This document shows positions 23,210 to 31,008 of a stretch of 64,000 nt of DNA, piece after piece. The position numbers were made by a program, and so were the translations under genes. Origin of the DNA: Amycolatopsis sp. NBC_01488 (lineage in GTDB: Bacteria; Actinomycetota; Actinomycetes; Mycobacteriales; Pseudonocardiaceae). Location of the stretch: positions 9,148,501-9,212,500 of the forward strand of contig NZ_CP109434.1 of the NCBI RefSeq assembly GCF_036227105.1. Reading direction: 5' to 3'. Below the pieces are notes generated by a model. That model saw only the letters and a program-made list of their open reading frames with translations, did no database searches and was not told the DNA's origin. Position 1 is the stretch's first letter, and every line of letters begins with the position of its first letter.

Positions 23210-24292
23210 ATGACTCTCTCGGCCGGACCCGCCACGATCGGCGATCTCGACGCCGCGCGCACGACGTCGATCAGTCCGCTCATCTCGCCCGCGCTGCTAC
23301 GCGAAGACCATCCGGTCGACGCCGCGGTCGCCAAGGTCGTGCGGCAGGGCCGCGCGGAAACGGTCGACATCCTCGAAGGCCGGGACGACCGGCTGCTCGT
23401 GGTCGTCGGCCCGTGCTCGGTGCACGACCCGGAAGCCGCCCTCGACTACGCCCGCAAGCTGGCCGCCAAGGCCGACGAGCTGCACGCGGACCTGCACGTC
23501 GTCATGCGCGTGTACTTCGAGAAGCCGCGCACCACGCTGGGCTGGAAGGGCCTGATCAACGACCCGGACCTGGACGGGACGTTCGCCGTCAACAAGGGGC
23601 TGCGGCTGGCGCGCAAGCTGCTGCTCGACGTCTCCGGGCTCGGCCTGCCGGTCGGGTGCGAGTTCCTCGACCCGATCACGCCGCAGTTCATCAGCGACAT
23701 CGTGACGTGGGGGTCGATCGGCGCGCGGACCGCGGCGAGCCAGGTGCACCGCCAGCTGTGCAGCGCGCTGTCGATGCCGGTGGGCATCAAGAACTCGACC
23801 GAGGGCGACGTCCAGGTGGCGGTCGACGCGACGCGTGCGGCCGCGGCGAGCCACGTGTTCCCGGGCATCAGCACCGACGGCCTGGCGGCGCTGCTCACGA
23901 CGGCCGGCAACCCGGACTGCCACGTGATCCTGCGCGGCCACAACGCCGGCCCGAACTACGACGCGGCAACGGTGGCGGACACGCTGGCGCGGCTGGCGAA
24001 GTCGGGGCTGCCGGAGCGCGTGATCATCGACGCGAGCCACGGCAACAGCGGCAAGGACCACGTGCGCCAGGGCGAAGTGGTGCGCGAGCTGGCGGCACGG
24101 ATCGGCGCCGGCGAGCGCGGGATCAGCGGGCTGATGATGGAGAGCTTCCTCGCGGCCGGGCGGCAGGACCTTGCGCTGGGGCACCCGGAGAAGCTGACGT
24201 ACGGCCAGTCGATCACGGACGCCTGCCTGGCGTGGGACGACACGGCCCCGCTGCTGGACGAGCTGGCCGCGGCGGTGCGGGCGCGCCGCTGA
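23210..24292 (+). CDS. aroG: 3-deoxy-7-phosphoheptulonate (DAHP) synthase, type I
   Basis: A 360-aa type I (AroF/G/H-like) enzyme that condenses phosphoenolpyruvate and erythrose 4-phosphate, the entry to the shikimate pathway. Conserved blocks are VVVGPCSVHDPEAALDYA, MRVYFEKPRTTLGWKGLIND, GIKNSTEGD, ILRGHNAGPNYD and DASHGNSGKDH (metal and substrate ligands). Its length is typical. The ATG at 23210 follows AGGAAGG. An aromatic leader peptide and hairpin precede it, suggesting control by aromatic amino acids. Most actinomycetes also use a type II enzyme; none is in this window. Confidence 0.96.
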   Translation: MTLSAGPATIGDLDAARTTSISPLISPALLREDHPVDAAVAKVVRQGRAETVDILEGRDDRLLVVVGPCSVHDPEAALDYARKLAAKADELHADLHVVMRVYFEKPRTTLGWKGLINDPDLDGTFAVNKGLRLARKLLLDVSGLGLPVGCEFLDPITPQFISDIVTWGSIGARTAASQVHRQLCSALSMPVGIKNSTEGDVQVAVDATRAAAASHVFPGISTDGLAALLTTAGNPDCHVILRGHNAGPNYDAATVADTLARLAKSGLPERVIIDASHGNSGKDHVRQGEVVRELAARIGAGERGISGLMMESFLAAGRQDLALGHPEKLTYGQSITDACLAWDDTAPLLDELAAAVRARR

Positions 24293-24306
24293 GAGGTCCC
24301 CGGCCT

Positions 24307-24342
24307 GGGGGTCCCCCGGTTTTCACGTTACCGGGGACCCCC
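24307..24342. terminator. Hairpin between convergent aroG and DUF2000 genes
   Basis: GGGGGTCCCCCGG and CCGGGGACCCCC pair over about 12 bp around an 11-base loop containing TTTT. It lies midway between the two stop codons (24292 and 24358) and could act in both directions. Confidence 0.8.
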
Positions 24343-24357
24343 GACGGTTTCGGGCCG

Positions 24358-24771
24358 TCAGCGCAGCAGCGGCAGCCATCCGACCAGCCGGTCGACGCGC
24401 TTGCGCGGGCCGTGCAGGGCGACGCCGACGCTGTCGAGGCCCGCGGTGGGCGTGGCCGCCATCCTGGCCGTGTACTCCTCGTAGGTGCGGCAGCTCTGGG
24501 CGAGCGCGCTGAAGGCGACGAAGAAGAGTTCGCTGTCTTCGGCGGCCGCCCGGACGATGGCGGCGATCTCCTCGCGCGAGGCCGTCAGGATCGGCAGCGG
24601 CACGTGGATGATCCCCGGATGCGCGACGCCGTCGGCGTCCTCGACGTCGGCCCCGACGAGCCCCTCGACCCGGTGCCCGAGGGTCACCGACAGGACGCCC
24701 GCGGCGTTGGCCGCCAAGCCCACGGGCAGCTCCGCGCCGACCACGATCGCGCACTTGTGCCGAGCCTTCAC
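24358..24771 (-). CDS. DUF2000 family protein, 137 aa
   Basis: A small cytoplasmic protein with the DUF2000 pattern: HKCAIVVGAELPVGLAANAA, HPGIIHVPLPILTAS and a central acidic stretch. The biochemical role of the family is not known to me. The start GTG (24771-24769) overlaps the TGA of the EamA gene in a GTGA tetranucleotide, so translation is probably coupled and the two act together. The order EamA-DUF2000 next to an Lrp regulator suggests amino acid export or sensing. Confidence 0.8.
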   Translation of the reverse strand: MKARHKCAIVVGAELPVGLAANAAGVLSVTLGHRVEGLVGADVEDADGVAHPGIIHVPLPILTASREEIAAIVRAAAEDSELFFVAFSALAQSCRTYEEYTARMAATPTAGLDSVGVALHGPRKRVDRLVGWLPLLR

Positions 24772-25616
24772 TTCCGGCTCCCGAGGAAAACGCCGGCGAG
24801 CACGACGGCCCCGCCGAGCAGCTGAGAAAGGGCCAAGCTCTCCCCGGCAAGCACCACGGCCCAGCCGAGACCTGCCACCGGGACCACGTTGAGCAGGTTG
24901 ACCGCGACGCTCGGCTCCAGCCCGCGGAGTCCGTGGTTGTACAGCAGGAAAGCCGCCACCGAGCAGAAGACCGCGAGGAAGCCGATCCGCAGCAGGGTTC
25001 CTCCGGTCGGGACGCTCCAGCGGCCCGTCTCCGTCAGCGACAGCAGGACGAAACCGCCCGCGCCCGCCAACGTCTGGTAGTACGTGACCACGATCGGCGA
25101 GGCGCCGGAACGGTCCCGGCGTACGACCAGGTTGTAGGCCGCCCAGGCGACGCCGCCGGCGACCAGCAGCACGTCGCCCCACAGCCGGTGTCCCCCGCCG
25201 GAGTGCTCCCGCACGACCAGCCAGACCCCGGCGAGAGCCACCAGCATGCCCACCAGCCGGACCGGGGAGAACGCGGCGCGGCCGGACAAGACCAGCGTGA
25301 TGATCGGGTAGGCGGCGACGATCAGCGTCGCGTCGGACGCGGTCGCCAGGTCGACGCCGGCGTTTTCCAGCGCGAAGTACGCCGTGATCCCGAGCAGGCC
25401 GGCGCCCCCGATGGACAAGCGCTGCCGGGCGGATGGCTGAGGAGAACGGCGCGCCGCGATGCCGAGAACGAGCGCGGCGAGGACGAACCGCAGCGCGCCG
25501 AGGGTCATCGGCGGGATCTCCGCCAGTGCGACTTTGGTGACCGCGAACGAGCTGCTCCAGATCAGCGCGGCGGCCAGGACGGCGGCCACGCAGCGGCCAC
25601 GCGTTTCTGTGATCAT
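24768..25616 (-). CDS. EamA/DMT-family transporter
   Basis: A 282-aa inner-membrane protein with ten predicted hydrophobic helices in two EamA repeats (ALIWSSSFAVTKVALAEIPP in the first, AAYNLVVRRDRSG region in the second). The family exports amino acids, nucleosides or other metabolites. It is divergent from an Lrp/AsnC gene with dyad sequences in the 109-bp gap, the usual arrangement for an amino acid exporter controlled by its own Lrp-type regulator. The ATG at 25616 has no strong ribosome-binding site. Confidence 0.88.
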   Translation of the reverse strand: MITETRGRCVAAVLAAALIWSSSFAVTKVALAEIPPMTLGALRFVLAALVLGIAARRSPQPSARQRLSIGGAGLLGITAYFALENAGVDLATASDATLIVAAYPIITLVLSGRAAFSPVRLVGMLVALAGVWLVVREHSGGGHRLWGDVLLVAGGVAWAAYNLVVRRDRSGASPIVVTYYQTLAGAGGFVLLSLTETGRWSVPTGGTLLRIGFLAVFCSVAAFLLYNHGLRGLEPSVAVNLLNVVPVAGLGWAVVLAGESLALSQLLGGAVVLAGVFLGSRK

Positions 25617-25637
25617 GGCGTGAGACTAGGCAGCGAA

Positions 25638-25694
25638 CGGACAGAGTCCGAAGAACATCGTGTTGGATTCGGCAACTCACGCGGAACGCCGAAT
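25638..25694. promoter_or_regulatory. Two dyads in the EamA-Lrp divergent gap
   Basis: CGGAC-AGA-GTCCG at 25638-25650 and ATTCGGC-14-GCCGAAT at 25667-25694 are both perfect inverted repeats in the 109-bp gap. They are candidate sites for the adjacent Lrp-type regulator. Confidence 0.5.
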
Positions 25695-25725
25695 TGCACA
25701 CCAGTACGAGGAAAGCGCGGGCGAG

Positions 25726-26190
25726 ATGGACGAACTGGATTCGGCGCTGCTGACCCTCCTGCAGGAGGACGCCAAGCAGACCAACAAGGAGCTGGCCCGC
25801 AAGCTGCACATCGCGCAGTCGACGTGCCTGGAACGGGTGCGGGACCTGACCCGGCGCGGGATCGTGCGCGGGCACCACGTCGACGTCGACCTGAAGAAGA
25901 TCGGCCGTCCGGTGCAGGCGATGGTCGCGGTGCGGCTGCGTCCGCCCGACCGGGCCGTGATCGAGTCGTTCCGCGCGTTCGTGGCGGGGCTGCCCGAGGT
26001 GCTGTCGGTGTTCGTGATGTCCGGCAGCGACGACTTCCTGCTGCACATCGCGGTCGCCGACAACGACCACCTGAGTGGGTTCGTCCTCGACCGGCTGACC
26101 CAGCGCAAGGAGATCGTCGACGTCCGGACGTCGGTGATCTTCAGTCACGTCCGCCGCACCGTGGTAACGCCGGTGGTGCCCGACGCGTGA
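25726..26190 (+). CDS. Lrp/AsnC-family transcriptional regulator
   Basis: A 154-aa regulator. MDELDSALLTLLQEDAKQTN and ELARKLHIAQSTCLERVRDL form the winged helix-turn-helix; the C-terminal RAM domain follows (VQAMVAVRLRPPDRAVIESF, VMSGSDDFLLHIAVADNDHL) with the ligand loop. It should sense an amino acid and control the divergent EamA gene. The ATG at 25726 begins the conserved MDELD. It is convergent with the exoribonuclease gene, 3 bp apart. Confidence 0.92.
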   Translation: MDELDSALLTLLQEDAKQTNKELARKLHIAQSTCLERVRDLTRRGIVRGHHVDVDLKKIGRPVQAMVAVRLRPPDRAVIESFRAFVAGLPEVLSVFVMSGSDDFLLHIAVADNDHLSGFVLDRLTQRKEIVDVRTSVIFSHVRRTVVTPVVPDA

Positions 26191-26193
26191 GCG

Positions 26194-26682
26194 TCAGCGG
26201 CGGTGGAAGTACTCCTCGATGACTTCCCAGCGCGCGAGGTTGTGCTTCGCGTCCGCGAGGGCGTCGTGCTGGTCGGTGGGGGCCGACGGCAGCTTCGGCT
26301 TGCCCGCGTCCTCCCACCGCTGGCGCAGGTCCCGCGTGAAGCGCGGCAGTTGCCGCGGCAACGCCGGCATCGGACCCCACAGCTGGGCGAGCGCGACGTG
26401 GTCGTACGCGGCGAACCACGCCCACAGCTCGATCCCACCCGGGGGCTTGCCGAAGAACTCCAGCAGGTCGGCGCGGATCTTCTCGCGGCTGCGCCACGCT
26501 TTGTCGGCGGGCGACGGCAGCTTGTCCAGGACGTTGTCCCGGACCCACTGCCCGGCCTTCGAGGGATCGAACTCGGTCGAAACCGCGTAGAACTCGCGGC
26601 CCCGCTCGTCAACGACACCGATGGACACCAGGTCGATGGTCACGCCGTCTTCGATGAACTCGGTGTCGTAGAAAAAACGCAC
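26194..26682 (-). CDS. 3'-5' exoribonuclease of the Rv2179c (AS) type
   Basis: A 162-aa RNase H-fold exonuclease. The N-terminal RFFYDTEFIEDG carries the first DxE metal ligands; Asp in WFAAYDHVALAQLWG and His-Asp in DQHDALADAKHNLARW complete a DEDDh-type site. M. tuberculosis Rv2179c, the founding member, degrades 3' overhangs of duplex RNA. It starts at GTG 26682. It is followed in the genome by a PlsC gene, and by memory this neighbourhood (aroG, exoribonuclease, PlsC) matches Rv2178c-Rv2182c. Confidence 0.88.
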   Translation of the reverse strand: MRFFYDTEFIEDGVTIDLVSIGVVDERGREFYAVSTEFDPSKAGQWVRDNVLDKLPSPADKAWRSREKIRADLLEFFGKPPGGIELWAWFAAYDHVALAQLWGPMPALPRQLPRFTRDLRQRWEDAGKPKLPSAPTDQHDALADAKHNLARWEVIEEYFHRR

Positions 26683-26702
26683 CGGTGAACCCTAGTGGTG
26701 CG

Positions 26703-27464
26703 TCAGCCGACCTTGGACTCGGGCACCCGGGCCGCGTCCTGGGCGGTCGGCTGGGCGGGCACCTTCGGCTTCAGCCCGGCGGCTTCGGCGGCCAGCAGTT
26801 CCTTGGCCTTGGCCGCGTAGATGTCGACGTACTCCTGGCCGGACAGCTCCATCAGCGCGTACATGATCTCGTCCGTGATGGACCGCTCGATGAAGCGGTC
26901 ACCGGCGAGACCTTCGTAGCGCGAGAAGTCGAGCGGCTTGCCGAAGCGGACTTCGAGGCGCCGCGGCCACCACATCTTGGAGCCGATCGGGTTGACCTTG
27001 TCCGTGCCGATCATCGCCACCGGGACGACGACGCCGCCGGACTCCAGCGCGATCCGGGCGACGCCGGTCTTGCCCTTGTACAGGCGGCCGTCCGGGGAGC
27101 GGGTGCCCTCGGGGTAGATGCCGAGCAGGTGGCCGGCCTTGACCAGGCGGATCGCCGTGTCGAGCGCGGCCTGCGCGGCGTTGCCGCCGGAGCGGTCGAT
27201 CGGGAACTGGCCGACGCCGGTGAAGAACCACTTCTTGAGCAGGCCCTTGAAGCCGGGCTCGGTGAAGTACTCGGACTTGGCCGGGAAGGTCACCTTGCGC
27301 TTGACGCGCAGCGGCATGAAGAACGAGTCCGCGACCGCCAGGTGGTTGCCGGCCAGGATCGCGCCGCCGGTCTCCGGGATGTTCTCCGCGCCGACGACCT
27401 TGGTCGGCCACAGCGTCTTGAGCAGCGGTCCGATGAATACCCACTTCATGAGCCAGTACAGCAC
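26703..27464 (-). CDS. 1-acylglycerol-3-phosphate acyltransferase (PlsC) family
   Basis: A 253-aa PlsC-type acyltransferase that adds an acyl group to lysophosphatidate or a related lipid. The catalytic HX4D motif reads AGNHLAVADSFF, and the second motif YPEGTRSPDG is clear. A hydrophobic N-terminal helix (VLYWLMKWVFIGPLL) would anchor it in the membrane. The C-terminal tail is Ala/Pro-rich. I chose GTG 27464 because GAGG lies five bases before it; ATG 27449 is a fallback. It is divergent from the esterase gene. Confidence 0.9.
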   Translation of the reverse strand: MLYWLMKWVFIGPLLKTLWPTKVVGAENIPETGGAILAGNHLAVADSFFMPLRVKRKVTFPAKSEYFTEPGFKGLLKKWFFTGVGQFPIDRSGGNAAQAALDTAIRLVKAGHLLGIYPEGTRSPDGRLYKGKTGVARIALESGGVVVPVAMIGTDKVNPIGSKMWWPRRLEVRFGKPLDFSRYEGLAGDRFIERSITDEIMYALMELSGQEYVDIYAAKAKELLAAEAAGLKPKVPAQPTAQDAARVPESKVG

Positions 27465-27673
27465 CGGTGCCTCAGTCCTCCATCGCAGCTCAACCCCTGT
27501 CACCCGCGACGGCCAGCCTACGAACCCCGGTGGCCGCCGCACAACGGAGACCACCCGGTTACCACCCGGCAGCGATCGATCTCACAGGGAATTCCGGGTC
27601 CGGGCGGAGCCCCACAACGCCCGCGAGCCGTGAGAGCATGGACGAATCCACCGCTCACACGGAAGGCGATCGC

Positions 27674-28441
27674 ATGGGCGTGCTCGCCGGCGCGGAACCG
27701 TTCGGCCACACCGGTTCGGCCGAGACCGGGTTCCTGCTCTGCCACGGGTTCACCGGTACCCCGGCGAGCATGCGGGCCTGGGGTGACCACCTGGCCGGGG
27801 CCGGGTTCACCGTGCGCTGCCCGCTGCTGCCCGGCCACGGCACCCGCTGGCCGGATCTCAACCGCACGACGTGGGAAGACTGGTACGGCGCCGTCCGCGA
27901 GGCGCTGCTCGCGCTGCTCTCGACGTGCAAGACGGTGTTCGTCGGCGGCCTTTCGATGGGCGGGACGCTCACCCTGCGCCTGGCCGAGGAGTTCGGCGAC
28001 CGGATCGCCGGGATCGTCCTGGTCAACCCGTCGGTGACCCGGCTGAAGTGGGACACGCGGCTGCTGCCGGTGCTGGGCCGGATCGTGCCGTCGGTGCCGG
28101 CGATCGCGAACGACATCAAGAAGCCGGGCGAGACGGAGCTGGCCTACCCGCGCACGCCGGTGCGCGCCGCGGCGAGCCTGGCGAAGCTGTGGGCGCTCGT
28201 GCGCGCGGACCTGGGCAAGGTCACGCAGCCGGTGCTGCTGCTGCACTCGTCGGTCGACCACGTCGTCGAGCCGGTCAACTCGCAGCTGGTGCTGCGGGGC
28301 GTCTCGAGCACCGACGTCACCGAGGTCGTGCTGGAGAACAGCTACCACGTCGCGACGCAGGACAACGACGCCGAGGTGATCTTCACGCGCAGCGTCGAGT
28401 TCGCGAAGGCGCATGCCGCACAGCCCGAGGAGACCGCATGA
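27674..28441 (+). CDS. Alpha/beta hydrolase, carboxylesterase (Est30-like)
   Basis: A 255-aa alpha/beta hydrolase. The nucleophile elbow is FVGGLSMGGTLTLRLA; the acid is likely Asp in HSSVDHVVEP and the base His in ENSYHVATQDND. LLCHGFTGTPASMRAWGDHL forms the oxyanion hole. The sequence style is that of bacterial monoacylglycerol lipase and Est30 carboxylesterases. The ATG at 27674 has GGAAGG seven bases upstream; an earlier in-frame ATG at 27638 lacks one. It overlaps the next gene by ATGA, so the two are coupled. Confidence 0.88.
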   Translation: MGVLAGAEPFGHTGSAETGFLLCHGFTGTPASMRAWGDHLAGAGFTVRCPLLPGHGTRWPDLNRTTWEDWYGAVREALLALLSTCKTVFVGGLSMGGTLTLRLAEEFGDRIAGIVLVNPSVTRLKWDTRLLPVLGRIVPSVPAIANDIKKPGETELAYPRTPVRAAASLAKLWALVRADLGKVTQPVLLLHSSVDHVVEPVNSQLVLRGVSSTDVTEVVLENSYHVATQDNDAEVIFTRSVEFAKAHAAQPEETA

Positions 28442-28956
28442 GCCGGGGGAAGGACGGGCCGGAGGACGTCGACGCGACGTTCGCCGAGATCGTCGCCGAC
28501 CTGCGCGCGGACGGGTTCGGGCTCCCCGAAGAAGACACTGCCGACACCGCGGACACCGCCGAGGCGGCCGGCGGCGCCGAGAGCGAGTCGCGCCGGACGC
28601 CGGACCGGCCCGCCGAGCCGCCGGCCGTGGACACCCCGCCGGAGCCCGGCTGGCGGTCCGGGGGCACGTCGTGGGACGCGACGATGTTCTCCGACGACCC
28701 GGCGGGCGACGACGAGCACTACGTCCCGCCGGAGCCGCCGCCGCTGCCGCGGCCGAAGATGGGCGCGTTCCTCATCCTGCTGCTGTTCCTGGCCGGGCTG
28801 TTCCTGCTGATCCTGCCGAACGCGATCGGCGTGGGCCCGACGGTGGCGACCCCGCTGGGCATCCTCGCGCTCGCGACGTCGATCGCGTTGCTGCTGCTCC
28901 GCGTGCGCCAGGGGCCGCCGCCCGGCGCCGACCCCAGCAACGGCGCCCAGGTCTGA
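28438..28956 (+). CDS. Acidic membrane protein with two C-terminal helices
   Basis: A 172-aa protein without a recognised family. The first 105 residues are acidic, Pro-rich and probably disordered (a TADTADTAEAAGG repeat-like stretch). Two hydrophobic helices follow at about 108-124 (AFLILLLFLAGLFLLIL) and 131-150. Its ATG overlaps the esterase stop (ATGA), and the glutamate-cysteine ligase-like gene starts 10 bp after its end, so the three form one operon. Confidence 0.8.
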   Translation: MSRGKDGPEDVDATFAEIVADLRADGFGLPEEDTADTADTAEAAGGAESESRRTPDRPAEPPAVDTPPEPGWRSGGTSWDATMFSDDPAGDDEHYVPPEPPPLPRPKMGAFLILLLFLAGLFLLILPNAIGVGPTVATPLGILALATSIALLLLRVRQGPPPGADPSNGAQV

Positions 28957-28966
28957 TCCGACGGCG

Positions 28967-30106
28967 ATGCACATCGAGTTCAGCCCTTCGCGGCGATCGA
29001 CCGTCGGCGCGGAATGGGAACTCGGCCTGGTCGACCGGCGCAGCGGCGAGCTGTCCTCGGTCGCCGAGCAGATCCTCGAGGCCGTCCGCCCCGACGGCCC
29101 GGCCGAGCACCCGAAGATCAAGCAGGAGCTGCTGCTCAACACCATCGAGGTCACCACCGGCGTCTGCGACACGATCGCCGAGGCCAAGGCCGACCTGGCG
29201 GAGTCCCTCGACGTCCTGCACGGGGTCGCCGACCCGCTCGGCGTCGAGATGTTCTCGGCCGGGACGCACCCGTTTTCGAACTGGTACCAGCAGAAGGTCA
29301 CGGACAAGGAGCGGTACGCGAAGCTGATCGACCGGACCCAGTGGTGGGGACGGCAGATGCTGATCTACGGCGTGCACGTCCACGTCGGGGTCGACCACCG
29401 CGACAAGGTGCTGCCGATCCTCGACGCGCTGCTCAACTACGCGCCGCACCTGCAGGCGCTCTCGGCGTCTTCGCCGTACTGGGGCGCCGAGGACACCGGG
29501 TACGCGTCGAACCGGGCGCTGATGTTCCAGCAGCTGCCGACGGCCGGGCTGCCGTTCCAGTTCCGGAAGTGGGCCGAGCTGGAGAGCTACGTCGAGGACA
29601 TGTTCACCACCGGCGTGATCGACCACTTCTCGGAGATCCGCTGGGACATCCGGCCGGCGCCGCACCTGGGCACCATCGAGATGCGCGTCTGCGACGGGCT
29701 GCCGACGCTGGAGGAGGTCGGCGCGATCGCGGCGCTGACGCAGTGCCTGGTCGACGACTTCAGCGAGCGCCTCGACGACGGCGAGATCTTGCCGACGCTG
29801 CCGCCGTGGCACGTCCAGGAGAACAAGTGGCGCGCGGCGCGCTACGGCACGGACGCGATCATCATCCTGGACGCGGCCGGGCGCGAGCGGCTCGTCACCG
29901 ACGACGTCGCCGACCTGCTGGACCGGCTCGACCCGGTGGCGCGGCGGCTGGACTGCGTCGCCGAGCTGCGCGACGTCGAGACGATCTTGAAGTACGGGCC
30001 GAGCTACCGGCGGCAGCGGGCGGTCGCGGAACAGCACAAGGGCAGCCTCAAGGCCGTGATGGCGTCCCTGGTCGCGGAGATGCGCGACGGGATCTTGAAG
30101 GACTAG
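28967..30106 (+). CDS. Glutamate-cysteine ligase family 2 (YbdK type)
   Basis: A 379-aa carboxylate-amine ligase of the GCS2/YbdK family. Visible blocks are TVGAEWELGLVDRRSGELS, KQELLLNTIEVTTGVCDT, GVHVHVGVDHRDKVLPIL and EIRWDIRPAPHLGTIEMRV. The family shows weak glutamate-cysteine ligase activity with ATP; the true substrate in actinomycetes is uncertain because they make mycothiol instead of glutathione. It closes a three-gene operon. Its TAG stop shares a CTAG (30103-30106) with the convergent NUDIX gene. Confidence 0.9.
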   Translation: MHIEFSPSRRSTVGAEWELGLVDRRSGELSSVAEQILEAVRPDGPAEHPKIKQELLLNTIEVTTGVCDTIAEAKADLAESLDVLHGVADPLGVEMFSAGTHPFSNWYQQKVTDKERYAKLIDRTQWWGRQMLIYGVHVHVGVDHRDKVLPILDALLNYAPHLQALSASSPYWGAEDTGYASNRALMFQQLPTAGLPFQFRKWAELESYVEDMFTTGVIDHFSEIRWDIRPAPHLGTIEMRVCDGLPTLEEVGAIAALTQCLVDDFSERLDDGEILPTLPPWHVQENKWRAARYGTDAIIILDAAGRERLVTDDVADLLDRLDPVARRLDCVAELRDVETILKYGPSYRRQRAVAEQHKGSLKAVMASLVAEMRDGILKD

Positions 30107-30945
30107 AGCTCGTCGAGCTGACTGCGGAGCGTGCCCGGGCCGAGGATCGACGCGCCGAGGGCTTCGACGCGCCTTTTCAGCTCACGGTCGGCCGTCGCGA
30201 CGAGGGTCTTCCCCTTCTGCTGCGCGACGACCTCGACGATCTTCGAGTCGCCGTCGGTGTCCGCCGCGACGACTTCGACGCCCGTGGTTCCCGTGACGTG
30301 CTTGGCCTTGCCTTCGACGACCAGGACGATCCGCGGCCACCAGGTCACGGTGGCGTCGTCCGGGTCCGGCACGCCGGCTTCGGCGAGCTTGGCGAGCTGG
30401 TCGCGCAGGCGCTCGGCGGCGCCGTGCCGGTCGCGCCACCAGCCGTCCGGCCGCGAGCCGACGACGTTGGCCGCGTCGACCACGAGGACCAGCTCCTGCC
30501 CGACGCGGTCGCGCAGGTGCGGCCAGGCGGCGGCGAAGTCGCGGTGCAGCCGGTAGCCGGGCACGTCGTCGGGGTCCACCCAGCGCACCTCCGCACTTTC
30601 GGTGTTGGCGACCCGCGCCTCGGCCCCGTCGGCCAGGGCGAGGACGGTGGTGTAGCTCCACTCCCCATGATCCACCACGGAAGCCGAGACCGCCCGGAAC
30701 GCCTCGGCGGGGAGGGAGGCTTCTTCGAACGCTTCGCGGGCGGCGGCTCCTCGCGCCGTCTCACCGGCTTCGATGGCCCCGCCGGGCAGCGCCCAGGTGC
30801 GGCCGTGGTGCACCCACCAGGCGCGCCGCTGCAGGAGAACGCCGCGCGCGGGATCGACGAGCAGCAGCCCGGCGGCGCCGTAGCGGCCCCAGTGCAGGTG
30901 CCCGCAGGAGCAGCGGACGAAGACGCTCGCGGACGGGGCACTCAC
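30103..30945 (-). CDS. NUDIX hydrolase fused to a NYN (PIN-like) domain
   Basis: A 280-aa two-domain protein. Residues 1-145 are a NUDIX hydrolase; the NUDIX box GGAIEAGETARGAAAREA plus FEEAS (about 55-77) keeps the metal-binding Glu pair. Residues 150-280 look like a NYN ribonuclease: ELVLVVDAANVVGSRPDGWW (Asp156, Asn159), and VATADRELKRRVEALGA for the second Asp. The short CSCGHLHWG at residue 12 could bind a metal. NUDIX enzymes split nucleoside diphosphate derivatives and NYN proteins cut RNA, so an RNA-end or damaged-nucleotide role is possible. It starts at GTG 30945. Confidence 0.8.
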   Translation of the reverse strand: MSAPSASVFVRCSCGHLHWGRYGAAGLLLVDPARGVLLQRRAWWVHHGRTWALPGGAIEAGETARGAAAREAFEEASLPAEAFRAVSASVVDHGEWSYTTVLALADGAEARVANTESAEVRWVDPDDVPGYRLHRDFAAAWPHLRDRVGQELVLVVDAANVVGSRPDGWWRDRHGAAERLRDQLAKLAEAGVPDPDDATVTWWPRIVLVVEGKAKHVTGTTGVEVVAADTDGDSKIVEVVAQQKGKTLVATADRELKRRVEALGASILGPGTLRSQLDEL

Positions 30946-31008
30946 CCGTCCAGCCTGTCACACTCCCGCTACCGCGGTCGTGAGTGGGAAACTGGCTTAG
31001 AACACTGT

